A stretch of 64,000 nucleotides of DNA from Alteromonas gilva (GCF_028595265.1 NZ_JAQQXP010000004.1:1-64000), one strand, 5' to 3'. Numbered from the stretch's first letter, positions 8,197 to 16,200 are shown. Translations and numbers: made by a program. Notes: generated by a model not told the origin, from the letters alone.

Positions 8197-8415
8197 GGCA
8201 GTCCCACAGGAAGCCGAGACACATGCTATCTTGTTGGCGCTATTGATTCAGGCGTGGGTTAAGAAGATTTGTCCGACTTCGAACTTTTATACCCTAGACA
8301 TGCCGCAAAAGACGCCTCTATTGCAGCATAGCTCTAAGAAGTTGGAGTATTATAATCGCGTATTCTCATGAGGGCCTGGACCGATTGAAATTACATAAAA
8401 CAAAAACATAAATTA

Positions 8416-8447
8416 GCACGCCAAGCTTTCGCAAGGCGTGCTTTTTT
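8416..8447 (+). terminator. Intrinsic terminator
   Basis: GCACGCC / GGCGTGC stem with an AAGCTTTCGCAA loop followed by six T residues. The preceding ~220 bases (8197-8415) hold no convincing gene. Confidence 0.85.
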
Positions 8448-8466
8448 GTACCTGCTGTGCCATTCA

Positions 8467-8495
8467 ATAGCCTCAACTTCAATAACCGTTACCAT
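8467..8495 (+). promoter_or_regulatory. GTRGCG-type promoter variant for the methyltransferase at 8528
   Basis: ATAGCC at 8467-8472, a 17-bp spacer, TACCAT at 8490-8495. It overlaps the possible TTG start at 8495, which makes that start untenable. Confidence 0.4.
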
Positions 8496-8527
8496 TGCAG
8501 AAACAAATCAATGACCCAGAGGGATGC

Positions 8528-9244
8528 ATGGTGAACCAATATCAACTCGCTACAGGAGACTCGTTACGGCTTGTTAAGGACATGCAGGATGAGTCCGTCG
8601 ACCTAATTGTCACAGACCCAGCATATGAATCTCTTGAGAAGCACCGCTCAGTGGGAACTACTACTAGGTTATCAGGGGAGTGGTTCGAAGTGATAACAAA
8701 CGAGGAACTGAAAGGGTTCATTGTAGATTGCTATCGAATTTTAAAGAATAACGCGCACTGCTATATTATGTGTGATCAGGAAACCCATTATGTTGTTCGA
8801 GAAGCCGCTTTAGCTTGTGGCTTCACATGGAAGAAGTTTTTGGTATGGGACAAGATGGCCATAAGCACTGGCTATTCTTGGAGAGCTAAGCATGAAGTGA
8901 TTTGTTACTTGGAGAAGGGTAAGCGAAACTTATTCAGTAACTCACTTCCGGATGTTTTGAGTCATAAACGAATTCGCAACAGGTATCCTACTGAAAAGCC
9001 GGTGAGCCTTTTTAATGATTTAATTCTAAATAGCTCCAAGCCCGGAGAATTGGTTTTTGACGCTTTTGTGGGCTCTGGCGCTTCTATGGATGCCGCTCTT
9101 TCATTAGGACGCGACGTTATTGGGTTTGAGAAAAAGGAATCTCAAAGGGAGGGGATTATCAGTCGGATGGAGGGTAACCATCCAGATGCAATCTATAGTG
9201 ATTCATTATTACAACCGAGAATGCAGTTGCAGCTGGCTGTATAG
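8528..9244 (+). CDS. DNA adenine/N4-cytosine methyltransferase (DPAY type)
   Basis: 238 residues. Motif IV is VTDPAYESL, the DPPY-type catalytic motif of amino-methyltransferases, close to the N-terminus. Motif I, FDAFVGSGASMDAALSLGRDVIGFE, lies near the C-terminus. This motif order is the beta class typical of small phage and plasmid enzymes. AGAGGG at 8518-8523 precedes the ATG, and GTG 8531 is an alternative. No partner endonuclease is adjacent. A likely orphan methyltransferase protecting or marking the element; base and target unknown. Confidence 0.85.
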   Translation: MVNQYQLATGDSLRLVKDMQDESVDLIVTDPAYESLEKHRSVGTTTRLSGEWFEVITNEELKGFIVDCYRILKNNAHCYIMCDQETHYVVREAALACGFTWKKFLVWDKMAISTGYSWRAKHEVICYLEKGKRNLFSNSLPDVLSHKRIRNRYPTEKPVSLFNDLILNSSKPGELVFDAFVGSGASMDAALSLGRDVIGFEKKESQREGIISRMEGNHPDAIYSDSLLQPRMQLQLAV

Positions 9245-9286
9245 GGCTGATTAAGCTTCAGACACCCCGATAGTGGCGGTGCAAAA

Positions 9287-9309
9287 TAGGGAGGCTATAA
9301 ACAGCCTCC
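9287..9309 (-). terminator. Terminator of the minus-strand mini-gene pair
   Basis: GGGAGGC / GCCTCCC perfect stem with an 8-base loop. On the minus strand it is followed by TATTTT, and it lies 14 bases beyond the stop of the 9323 gene. Confidence 0.6.
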
Positions 9310-9322
9310 CAAAGCTTAACTG

Positions 9323-9451
9323 CTATTTCCGTTTGGGAATCTTCCAAGCTTTATAACCGTAGTTATAAGCATCCATAAGTTCCGTGCTGTTCTTCTTTCG
9401 CTTAAAACGGCGATAGATGAAATCTTCGTTGTTATTTATACCAGAATTCAT
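9323..9451 (-). CDS. 42-residue basic mini-protein
   Basis: The ATG overlaps the TGA of the upstream mini-gene (ATGA), and GGAG lies about 10 bases before it, so translational coupling is likely. The product is very basic, MNSGINNNEDFIYRRFKRKK to the end, with DAYNYGYKAWKIPKRK at the C-terminus. The G-Y-x-A pattern faintly resembles ribosome modulation factor, which is only a speculation. A hairpin terminator follows directly. Confidence 0.5.
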   Translation of the reverse strand: MNSGINNNEDFIYRRFKRKKNSTELMDAYNYGYKAWKIPKRK

Positions 9452-9573
9452 AGTTCAAACTCCGATATAATATAAGGTAAATGACAACGTAGCGGCTTAG
9501 CTTCTGGGCAAGCGCAGAGCACCCCCATTTTGTACGGGCAATGTTTGCCTAAAGTAAATTTACAACTGTTCAT
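9448..9573 (-). CDS. 41-residue Cys-rich mini-protein
   Basis: AGGAG lies 8 bases before the ATG. The product begins MNSCKFTLGKHCPYKMG and has five Cys and two His residues (C4, H11, C12, C20, C22, C30, H31), a plausible small zinc-binding fold. The stop overlaps the next ATG. A TATAAT about 75 bases upstream of the start, on the minus strand, is a candidate -10. Confidence 0.5.
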   Translation of the reverse strand: MNSCKFTLGKHCPYKMGVLCACPEAKPLRCHLPYIISEFEL

Positions 9574-9654
9574 AAAATAATCTCCTAGAGATTTTAAAGC
9601 TTTTAAGGAGACAGCAGAGCATCAGATGTAACTACTTGTATTATATGAAGTGTT

Positions 9655-9715
9655 GAATGTTGACAGATAAAGATATTGAAATAATTCATCTTAACTGTTG
9701 TCAACACTTCGAATA
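9655..9715. repeat. Imperfect inverted repeat upstream of the mini-genes
   Basis: AAGTGTTGA and TGTTGACAG on one side face CTGTTGTCAACACTT on the other, forming an imperfect palindrome of about 60 bases. It sits just upstream of the minus-strand mini-gene promoter, so it may be an operator. The surrounding 9600-10150 stretch has no larger gene. Confidence 0.4.
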
Positions 9716-10155
9716 GTAAGCTAGTCTATCAATGTAGATACAAATTTGTATCTACTCGGAAACGTGAGTGCTAACAAAACGTAAACCGAACCCTACTGTC
9801 ATTGTTTTCTGACATGTAGATAGGCGAAGGGTGGTGTACCAGACCACCCTAAGCTTTCCTTCCTTGGCAAGAGTCAATATCACATATCGTGACGGTATAA
9901 CCCCTGTACTGTGTTATCCACAGTGCGTCTTCTTTAATCAAGATAGTGAGGTTTTAGTTTTAATGCAACCCAATATCTACGTAGCCTGTATTTAGGTTAG
10001 TAATCACTTACTATGAGCCTTCTGAAAAGGCATAATTTAAAAGAATGCAAGCTGTTTTTTTTATTTTTATGATTACTTAGAACAATTTATTTTGATAAGC
10101 AAGCTCTTACAATTTTTCAATATATTGTGCCTATTCATCCTCGTAGGGGGTATAT

Positions 10156-10245
10156 ATGGTGTTCGCAATACTTGAATATGTAAGGGATACCACAGATGCG
10201 GATGTAAAGTGCTACTTTCAGTACTGGATGAGGCTAAAAGAATAA
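10156..10245 (+). CDS. Possible 29-residue mini-protein
   Basis: AGGGGG lies 7 bases before the ATG. The product is MVFAILEYVRDT... ending QYWMRLKE. Short and unsupported by anything except the ribosome-binding site. Otherwise the stretch from 9715 to 10260 is AT-rich with nothing recognisable. Confidence 0.25.
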   Translation: MVFAILEYVRDTTDADVKCYFQYWMRLKE

Positions 10246-10262
10246 GGGGTAAGCTGCCAAAA

Positions 10263-10288
10263 CAAAAAAGCCCCCGGAAGTCAGGGGC
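10263..10288 (-). terminator. Terminator of the HU gene
   Basis: On the minus strand, GCCCC / CGGGGGC with a 7-base loop followed by TTTTTT, 40 bases after the HU stop. Confidence 0.85.
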
Positions 10289-10327
10289 TGAAATTGCATC
10301 TACAATGATACCGGAAGCGCCGACGTT

Positions 10328-10600
10328 CTAATTTACGGCATCCTTCAGTGCTTTACCGGCTTTCATGCCTGGTACTTTAGCCGCAGCAATTTGTATCGTT
10401 TCACCTGTCTGCGGGTTTCTGCCTGTCCGAGCTTTGCGTTCAGATACGGCGAATGTACCAAATCCAATCAAAGAAACGGAGCCACCAGCTGCCAATTCAG
10501 CAGTGATTGCACTTAAGGTTGAATCCAAAGCCTGACCTGCTTTCGCTTTGGAGATGTCTGCACCTTCAGCAATTTTGTCAATTAATTGAGACTTATTCAT
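10328..10600 (-). CDS. hup: HU-family DNA-binding protein
   Basis: 90 residues, the standard HU length. MNKSQLIDKIAEGADISKAKAG at the N-terminus, the GFGTF turn, and the DNA-binding arm signature GRNPQTGETIQI are intact. HU bends DNA and compacts nucleoids. Element-borne copies probably help replication, transfer or silencing of the element. It is a single gene with its own terminator. Confidence 0.95.
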   Translation of the reverse strand: MNKSQLIDKIAEGADISKAKAGQALDSTLSAITAELAAGGSVSLIGFGTFAVSERKARTGRNPQTGETIQIAAAKVPGMKAGKALKDAVN

Positions 10601-10803
10601 TTATTTGTTCCCTTTTGCTCTTGTCAATATCTGATTATTAGGATCTAGCCTACCCAGGCTGCGGTTGTGACTCTAGCAACAGAACAACAACCGTGAAAGA
10701 TTAACTTTTCATAATTGGATAGCTCATCTAATACCATTCGAATGAATCTTGGGCGGGAACACATTCATTGTTCATCAGTGACAATGCCGGCTTGTTCCAT
10801 CCA

Positions 10804-10832
10804 GTAGCGCCAAAACCAGTCAGGGGTACCAT
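10804..10832 (+). promoter_or_regulatory. GTRGCG-type promoter for the 10863 operon
   Basis: GTAGCG at 10804-10809, a 17-bp spacer, TACCAT at 10827-10832. The first gene starts 31 bases downstream. Confidence 0.5.
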
Positions 10833-10862
10833 AGTCACAACTGAAACAAAGCGATATCCGAC

Positions 10863-11060
10863 ATGAAGCACCCACATATCAAAACGTTAAAAACCACCTA
10901 CGGAAAAGTAGTGCGTGTCAGCGTGAAAGACTTGGCCAACCAAGCTATGGACCGACTGCCCTTATACAGTCAATTTGGCAAACCATTGAAGCCGGACGGC
11001 CCTCACATGTTTAAACGTCCACTGGCCGTTTATCGTGAAAATTTAGTAGTACCAAACTAA
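10863..11060 (+). CDS. Small hypothetical protein
   Basis: 65 residues, basic (MKHPHIKTLKTTYGKVVRVSVKDLANQAMDR...). First gene of a five-gene run (10863, 11082, 11633, 11975, 13984) with short gaps or overlaps. No family recognised. Confidence 0.55.
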   Translation: MKHPHIKTLKTTYGKVVRVSVKDLANQAMDRLPLYSQFGKPLKPDGPHMFKRPLAVYRENLVVPN

Positions 11061-11081
11061 TCGAAGGACAGGAGTACAGCT

Positions 11082-11636
11082 ATGTATGACGCATTTTTAA
11101 TCGAGTTTAAACAGCGCCCTTTGATGTCACTTTTTGTTCGCGAGAATGACGCTATTGTTGAAAAACAGGTTGAGGTAGGCAGTAAAGAGATGCTGGAAAT
11201 TGACTTCTCTTCAGTCGTGCACACCCGCCAGTTTTCTCAGTGGCATGATTGCACCGGCAAACCCATGTTTGAGGGTGACGTGATTAAATTTGCGGTTCGT
11301 CGCTTTTCCGATGCCAATCCATATGATTACAAGCTGTACGAGCTGGTTTATGGATACTTTGACAATGGCCAGGATTGGGGGGATGCCGTGCGTGTCTGCG
11401 GTTGGATTCTTAAACCGATAGACGGTGAATTTGCCAATACGCTCATGTGTATGAATATGCCTACGCATATTAAAAGCGCTGAGCGATTCACATTCAAGCC
11501 TGAAGACGACCTAGAGGTTATAGGTAACACAATCACTGGCTACGATGACGAACGGCCTTCAAAGATTAAATGCGGAGCAATTGACACTTCGCTCGCTACG
11601 GCTTTCAACAATGCAAAAGCTCAGGTGGCATCATGA
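11082..11636 (+). CDS. YopX-family protein
   Basis: 184 residues. The segment FSQWHDCTGKPMFEGDVIKF followed ~90 residues later by DLEVIGNTI is the YopX-family signature (a tGxxDxxGxxIyeGDxV-like motif, then EVIGN). YopX proteins are common in phages and plasmids and of unknown molecular function. The gene overlaps the next by 4 bases (ATGA), indicating one operon. Confidence 0.75.
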   Translation: MYDAFLIEFKQRPLMSLFVRENDAIVEKQVEVGSKEMLEIDFSSVVHTRQFSQWHDCTGKPMFEGDVIKFAVRRFSDANPYDYKLYELVYGYFDNGQDWGDAVRVCGWILKPIDGEFANTLMCMNMPTHIKSAERFTFKPEDDLEVIGNTITGYDDERPSKIKCGAIDTSLATAFNNAKAQVAS

Positions 11637-11893
11637 ATTATGAGCGTGAATTTCTCGGCCAGCCACCCTTGGATAAGCAGCCTCTGGCTCAGTACGGTGA
11701 CCTTAAATGCCAGTATACGGGCGTGACATTCTCAGATGCGACCGTCGAGGCCTACAACCAATATACGCGGGATTTCAATCGTACAAATTGGCGAGCCACC
11801 CAGGAATTCCTTCTCGACCAGCGACACAAGTTTATACATGGTTTGATGTATCAGAATCTGGAAAAGCTTCAACTCGGCCCATCTGTTCAATAA
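11633..11893 (+). CDS. Small hypothetical protein
   Basis: 86 residues, start codon overlapping the stop of the YopX-family gene. The C-terminal half (TRDFNRTNWRATQEFLLDQRHKFIHGLMYQNLEKL) is predicted helical. No family recognised. Confidence 0.55.
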   Translation: MNYEREFLGQPPLDKQPLAQYGDLKCQYTGVTFSDATVEAYNQYTRDFNRTNWRATQEFLLDQRHKFIHGLMYQNLEKLQLGPSVQ

Positions 11894-11914
11894 CGGGCTA
11901 TGGCCGTTCAAATG

Positions 11915-11943
11915 GATGCGGCAAATCAGCTTGATAGTACGAT
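11915..11943 (+). promoter_or_regulatory. GTRGCG-type promoter variant for the 11975 gene
   Basis: GATGCG at 11915-11920, a 17-bp spacer, TACGAT at 11938-11943, 31 bases before the ATG. Confidence 0.4.
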
Positions 11944-11974
11944 ATTCCTACGTTTGTAAGAGGAAGTAATTCAC

Positions 11975-12340
11975 ATGAAATATCCAGTATTTGTACCAGT
12001 ACAAGGCGCTTCAGTTGCAAGCACTTTGATTAAAGGCGGCAGCGCTATTGTAGGTAGTCTTGAGTCATCAATTGAGGGCTACGTGACCGTGTATTTCGAA
12101 GGCAACCTCTTTGATGCGTGTAATCTGAATACCATATTCGACCGCGCCATGATTGCGGCAGGCCGTCTTCACCAGAGATATCCGACAACTGCAAAGGCAG
12201 CCATTCCTGCCAGCGAGCTTATCCAGGTCGGCATTTACTGTTACGCCAATCACGACCTTCAAATTCAATCTGACAAATTGGCATTGCTTCAGTCATGGGC
12301 AGACCTTGATCCACGTAAACCACAAATTCAAAAGGCTTAA
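11975..12340 (+). CDS. Hypothetical protein upstream of the IscB element
   Basis: 121 residues beginning MKYPVFVPVQGASVASTLIKGG. AGAGGAAG precedes the ATG. No family recognised. The stop codon is only 9 bases before the left-end hairpin of the IscB element, so the element inserted between this gene and the one at 13984. The last bases of this gene may serve as the natural guide of the omega RNA. Confidence 0.6.
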   Translation: MKYPVFVPVQGASVASTLIKGGSAIVGSLESSIEGYVTVYFEGNLFDACNLNTIFDRAMIAAGRLHQRYPTTAKAAIPASELIQVGIYCYANHDLQIQSDKLALLQSWADLDPRKPQIQKA

Positions 12341-12610
12341 CGTCAACTACCCACCCCTAAAGGGGCGGGCTTGTAAAGCCCTATGTTGACCAGACCCCAT
12401 CAGGTAACTGATGGAGCCGTTATCGGAGAATAGATAGGCACCGTGGGATGACTTGCCAGTTCCACGCTCTGCGGGAAGCGATTAAACAGGCGTAATGGGT
12501 TAAGCCAGTGTCGATTTCTTCAAACCTCCGACTAACTTGGTCGAGGCAAACATTACCCGTTTTATGCGGAGAGCGTCTGGTAACAGACATTAATTTGGAG
12601 AATTGATATC
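12341..12610 (+). ncRNA. Probable IscB omega RNA
   Basis: A 270-base gene-free stretch directly before iscB, the known position of the omega RNA in IscB loci. It starts with a hairpin (CCCACCCC / GGGGCGGG, 12350-12369) and a second one (GGGCTT / AAGCCC, 12367-12381), then GC-rich structured sequence with several short self-complementary segments. By analogy with characterised IscB systems the guide would be the 5' part, derived from DNA just upstream of the left end near 12320-12349. RNA ends and fold are inferred. Confidence 0.7.
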
Positions 12611-13987
12611 GTGAGAGTTTTGGTGCTCGACAATCAGAAACAACCTTTAATGCCTTGTCGTCAAGCGCGAGCACGCCAGCTCCTACGTGATGGTAAAGCA
12701 GCGGTGTTTCGTCGTTATCCTTTCACCATCATTCTCAAGGAGAGACAGGGAGGTGATACTCAAGCAGTGTCATTGAATGTCGATCCTGGGAGTAAGACTA
12801 CCGGGATTGCACTGGTCGCGTTACTTCAACGCGGTCACGTTGCCATCTACGGCCAGCATATTGTCCATCGTGGACAACAGGTGCGTGATGCACTGGAAAG
12901 TCGTCGCGCCTTACGCCGCTCACGTCGTCAACGCAAGACACGCTATCGCAAGCCTCGCTTTCTGAACCGAACCCGTACAGCGGGATGGTTACCACCATCA
13001 CTGATGTCTCGGGCACACAATGTGGAAACGTGGGCGAAACGCCTAAATAGGTTCGCGCCTGTCACATCGGCAAATGTAGAAACGGTGCGCTTCGATACAC
13101 AGTTGCTCGAAAATCCGGACATTGCCGGAAGAGCTTACCAGCAAGGCTCGCTGTTTGGCTGGGAGTTACGTGAGTATCTTCTGTATCGCCACCAGCATAC
13201 CTGCGCGTATTGTCATGGTCTGACAAAGGATGCGGTGCTGGAAAAAGAACATATCATGCCCAAAGCACTGGGTGGCTCAAACCGATTGGCTAACCATGTC
13301 ATTAGTTGCCGCAATTGCAACGAGGACAAAGGTAGCCTGCATCCCAATGTTTGGATGGCGTTATGCAAACAGCGCGGTGATAAACTCAACCTGACACGCG
13401 CCAATAACATGCAGCGCATCATGGACGGATACCGGCCCTCGATGAAAGACGCCGCTTCGGTGAATGCCACACGCTATGCTGTCGGCAACAGAATCAAATC
13501 AATCATTCCAAATACGCAATTCTTGTCGGGCGGCCTGACAAAGAAGAATCGGTCTGTTCAGCGCTATCCAAAAGATCACTGGATTGATGCCGCGTGTGTC
13601 GGTCCAAACGGTAGCGCTGTTTCGCTGGAATGTAATCATATCCTTATTGCTTCGGCAAAAGGACATGGCTCACGACAGATGTGTCTGGCTGACAAGTATG
13701 GTTTCCCCAGAACGTCAGCCAAAGCATCCTCTGTCGTTCATGGATTCAGAACGGGTGATTTGGTCGTGGCCAATGTCCCGTTTGGAAAAAAACAAGGGTT
13801 ACATGTCGGAAGAGTGGCTGTTCGCAAAAGCGGCTATTTCAACATTCAAACCGAATCGGGTGCTGTGCAGGGCGTATCCCACAAACATTGTCGGATAACA
13901 CAACGCAGTGATGGCTATAACTTTAACTATGGAGCGGCAATTCCTCCCGGCACTAAAGTACCGGGTCTCCTTGCCGTAGCACGATGA
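12350..13987 (+). mobile_element. IS200/IS605-type IscB element without TnpA
   Basis: The left end carries the hairpin at 12350-12369. The right end carries a hairpin CCCGG / CCGGG within the last iscB codons (about 13945-13965). Subterminal hairpins without terminal inverted repeats are the IS200/IS605 pattern. No Y1 transposase gene is present inside or near, so movement would need a TnpA in trans. The element sits between 11975-12340 and 13984-14622, which otherwise read as neighbours in one operon. Confidence 0.65.
12611..13987 (+). CDS. iscB: IscB RNA-guided nuclease
   Basis: 458 residues, full length. The PLMP segment is near residue 12 (PLMPCRQARARQLLRDGKA). RuvC-I is NVDPGSKTTGIAL with Asp58, followed by an Arg-rich bridge helix at about 94-120. 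RuvC-II is SANVETVRFD with Glu157. The HNH domain is at about 198-241, with Cys198/Cys201, EKEHI (His214) and CRNCN (Cys233/Cys236). RuvC-III is DHWIDAACV with His323 and Asp326, followed by a C-terminal target-adjacent-motif-recognition region. All catalytic residues seem present, so it should nick both strands of a guide-matched DNA. Start is GTG at 12611 with GGAG upstream. The TGA overlaps the ATG of the next gene. Confidence 0.93.
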   Translation: MRVLVLDNQKQPLMPCRQARARQLLRDGKAAVFRRYPFTIILKERQGGDTQAVSLNVDPGSKTTGIALVALLQRGHVAIYGQHIVHRGQQVRDALESRRALRRSRRQRKTRYRKPRFLNRTRTAGWLPPSLMSRAHNVETWAKRLNRFAPVTSANVETVRFDTQLLENPDIAGRAYQQGSLFGWELREYLLYRHQHTCAYCHGLTKDAVLEKEHIMPKALGGSNRLANHVISCRNCNEDKGSLHPNVWMALCKQRGDKLNLTRANNMQRIMDGYRPSMKDAASVNATRYAVGNRIKSIIPNTQFLSGGLTKKNRSVQRYPKDHWIDAACVGPNGSAVSLECNHILIASAKGHGSRQMCLADKYGFPRTSAKASSVVHGFRTGDLVVANVPFGKKQGLHVGRVAVRKSGYFNIQTESGAVQGVSHKHCRITQRSDGYNFNYGAAIPPGTKVPGLLAVAR

Positions 13988-14622
13988 ACCATACAGTCGA
14001 ATTAAAGCAGTCGGTGGCCACTAAGGTCATCGCAAGTCTTGCTCAAAAATACCTTCCGTTTGCGATGGAGCCTTACCCGTTCGATACTTTCGCGATTACG
14101 GTTAAGTCTGAATACCAGTCTGAACTGGATGCGCTAACTGCCGAGCATGCCAATCACACTGAAATCAGAGACTTGTTCACGGTCGAAGAATGTACTCCGG
14201 TTAGCTTCGTAGATGCTGTATCCCCAAAAACTTTTTTCATCTTAGAGAGTCGCTGGTTCCAATTGTCCTATTGCCTTTCTGCGGATGTGGAGGATGGAGA
14301 GTTGGTCCCTGACAATGACTATCGCGGTGAAGCAATCAGCATTGAGCAGGCTTTGGAAATGGCTAAGCTGCAAGGGCTTAAGCAGTCAGAGCTTTACATC
14401 TTCAATGAAGAATTCGTTGCCACTCGCAAAGTGGTCATTCACCAGGTACCAATCAAGACCCAGGCAACTGTAGCCAGCATTAAAGATCTGGCGCAGGAGT
14501 GCGTAAATAACATGGGTGATATTTTTTATGATGATAATGAGAACCCAGAACACCCCTATGAAAGCGCGGTGGAGTCAGTTGAAGACACCATAAAAGCCTT
14601 ACTTCCAATCAAGCAGGCCTAG
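13984..14622 (+). CDS. Hypothetical acidic protein
   Basis: 212 residues, acidic C-terminus (DIFYDDNENPEHPYESAVESVEDTI). The ATG overlaps the iscB stop because the element's right end abuts this gene. Before insertion it would probably have followed the 11975 gene directly. No family recognised. Translation may now depend on coupling to iscB. Confidence 0.65.
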   Translation: MNHTVELKQSVATKVIASLAQKYLPFAMEPYPFDTFAITVKSEYQSELDALTAEHANHTEIRDLFTVEECTPVSFVDAVSPKTFFILESRWFQLSYCLSADVEDGELVPDNDYRGEAISIEQALEMAKLQGLKQSELYIFNEEFVATRKVVIHQVPIKTQATVASIKDLAQECVNNMGDIFYDDNENPEHPYESAVESVEDTIKALLPIKQA

Positions 14623-14755
14623 GCCCAACCGTCCGGTCACATTCGCTCCCTGAAGTGGCCGGGCAACCCTTCAAATCAACATCCGTAAGGGTTATTCGCG
14701 TAACTACCTGTCAGCCAGAGACATCGAAACACCATGAAGGGAAGGCGTTCATACG

Positions 14756-14784
14756 GTAGCGACATATTGGCTATATGGGATTAT
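14756..14784 (+). promoter_or_regulatory. GTRGCG-type promoter for ssb
   Basis: GTAGCG at 14756-14761, a 17-bp spacer, GATTAT at 14779-14784. The ssb start is 53 bases downstream. Confidence 0.5.
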
Positions 14785-14837
14785 ATCCCTGTCGCAAGAA
14801 GTGACTGAAAACAAGCTCAACAACATGAGGTATGAAG

Positions 14838-15308
14838 ATGTCATTTGGATTTATTGAAGTTTTAGCAGTAGGTAATATCGGTGAAATCAGCCCAGCTACG
14901 TTGCCATCAGGCGATGCAGTAACAAACTTCACCTTCGCATCCACCAAGTATTGGAAAGACAAGCAAGGCCAGCAGCAAGAGAAGACCACTTGGGTACGTT
15001 GTAAGGCGTTTGGTAAAACTGGCGAACTGATTAGTCAGTTGGCAACAGTGGGCACTGAGATGATGCTTAAAAACGCTGAGCTGACAATCAACAAATGGAA
15101 AGACAGCAATGGAGTTAAGCGCGAAACTCCAGAACTGATTGTGAGTGAGTTCCGTGTTCTGTCTCGTGGTAAGAAATCTGAAAGTTATCAGAACCAAAGC
15201 CAGCAACAGGCATCAGCACAGCCAAATGCTCCACAACAACAGCAGCCAGTCACGCAACAGCAGATTGGCAGCGAGTCAGCTGAAAGAATGTTTAATCAAA
15301 GAGGATAA
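14838..15308 (+). CDS. ssb: Single-stranded DNA-binding protein lacking the acidic tip
   Basis: 156 residues. The OB fold runs from FIEVLAVGNIGEI through the conserved KTTWVRCKAFGKTGEL to about residue 112. A Gln-rich linker follows. The end is SAERMFNQRG and lacks the acidic DDDIPF-like tip that recruits partner proteins in housekeeping SSB, so it may coat DNA without recruiting host repair or replication factors. The ATG at 14838 is 7 bases after GAGG; ATG 14832 is too close. Plasmid SSBs typically protect the incoming strand during conjugation. Confidence 0.92.
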   Translation: MSFGFIEVLAVGNIGEISPATLPSGDAVTNFTFASTKYWKDKQGQQQEKTTWVRCKAFGKTGELISQLATVGTEMMLKNAELTINKWKDSNGVKRETPELIVSEFRVLSRGKKSESYQNQSQQQASAQPNAPQQQQPVTQQQIGSESAERMFNQRG

Positions 15309-15327
15309 AAACTCTCAACCAATCAAG

Positions 15328-15350
15328 GCCACATTGTTGTGGCTTTTTTT
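15328..15350 (+). terminator. Terminator of ssb
   Basis: GCCACA / TGTGGC stem, TTGT loop, seven T residues, 19 bases after the ssb stop. Confidence 0.9.
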
Positions 15351-15600
15351 GTATCTGGAATTGCTCATGAAGATTTAATCTGTTCCATAATATCTCCACC
15401 AGCGGCTGATCATCCCTAAAGCTTAAACAACATACTTTTGCTTTGAAGCTTCAAGCTGCTCTTTGAGTCACAACATGGCTGCGGGATCCTCAGCTGTCAT
15501 TATTTCGTTTATCTCCATGCTCACAATGTAAGTCATTGACAATAGATTCAGTATGATCTTCAGGCCTAATAATCCCCTTTAACCCCTTTAAATACAGTCG

Positions 15601-15629
15601 GTAGCGCCGATTTGGAATCATTTTATTTT
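15601..15629 (+). promoter_or_regulatory. GTRGCG-type promoter for the 15661 gene
   Basis: GTAGCG at 15601-15606, a 17-bp spacer, TATTTT at 15624-15629. The 250 bases between the ssb terminator and this element hold nothing else recognisable. Confidence 0.5.
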
Positions 15630-15660
15630 GCTCCTGTGTGCAACCTACATAGGAGGGAAA

Positions 15661-15909
15661 ATGACAGTTTCACACACCCGGTTTATCAATGAGATTTTAA
15701 GGTTCTTGGGAAATGGAAGTTTCCAAACGGATGAGGACTTTAAACTCGAAATGATAAACCTATCTGACCATGAATATGTACATGAGGAATTGCGCCAGCG
15801 AGCAAAATCAATCGCTGATGCTTGGCCGAATGTATCCGGCTCTGAGCTGGGCAGTCTTGTCGAAGACTTGCTTGTTGATGCGAAGAGAAAGTACAAGCCC
15901 AGGAAATAG
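15661..15909 (+). CDS. Small helical hypothetical protein
   Basis: 82 residues. AGGAGGG lies 4 bases before the ATG, a very strong site that selects this start over one 33 bases upstream. Mostly helical and charged (VHEELRQRAKSIADAW, EDLLVDAKRKYKPRK). Single-gene unit with its own promoter and terminator. Function unknown. Confidence 0.7.
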   Translation: MTVSHTRFINEILRFLGNGSFQTDEDFKLEMINLSDHEYVHEELRQRAKSIADAWPNVSGSELGSLVEDLLVDAKRKYKPRK

Positions 15910-15937
15910 GGTTATAGGGCCTTAAAGGGCCCATTCA

Positions 15938-15964
15938 GGGGCTGGGCTTTCCAGCCCCTTTTTA
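15938..15964 (+). terminator. Intrinsic terminator
   Basis: GGGGCTGG / CCAGCCCC perfect 8-bp stem, 5-base loop, then TTTTTATTT. The following 15966-16200 stretch holds no convincing gene. Confidence 0.9.
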
Positions 15965-16200
15965 TTTGTAATGACTTTCGGTTGTATGTTCGAACTATCT
16001 GAAGGGCAATTATAGACAAACACCGGACATTCAGCTTCGCTCGATTGTTAAAGTTGAAGTGATCGCTTTCTACGGAAACTGGACGCTCATTTTTTTGAGA
16101 GACCGGGTCCTGCGTCAGTAACACTTTCATTAATGCGAGTGGTTTTGGTGCGGGAGCGATGGCTTCTTTTGTAATGGGTGAAGAAAATAATTAGTGAATG

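Noticed and set aside
9271..9299. A GTGGCG-N17-TATAAA match to the repeated promoter family
   Set aside because: It overlaps the hairpin terminator of the minus-strand mini-genes and no plus-strand gene follows, so it is probably a chance match.
9323..9451. Basic mini-protein as ribosome modulation factor
   Set aside because: Only a G-Y-x-A pattern is shared; the rest of RMF's conserved residues are missing.
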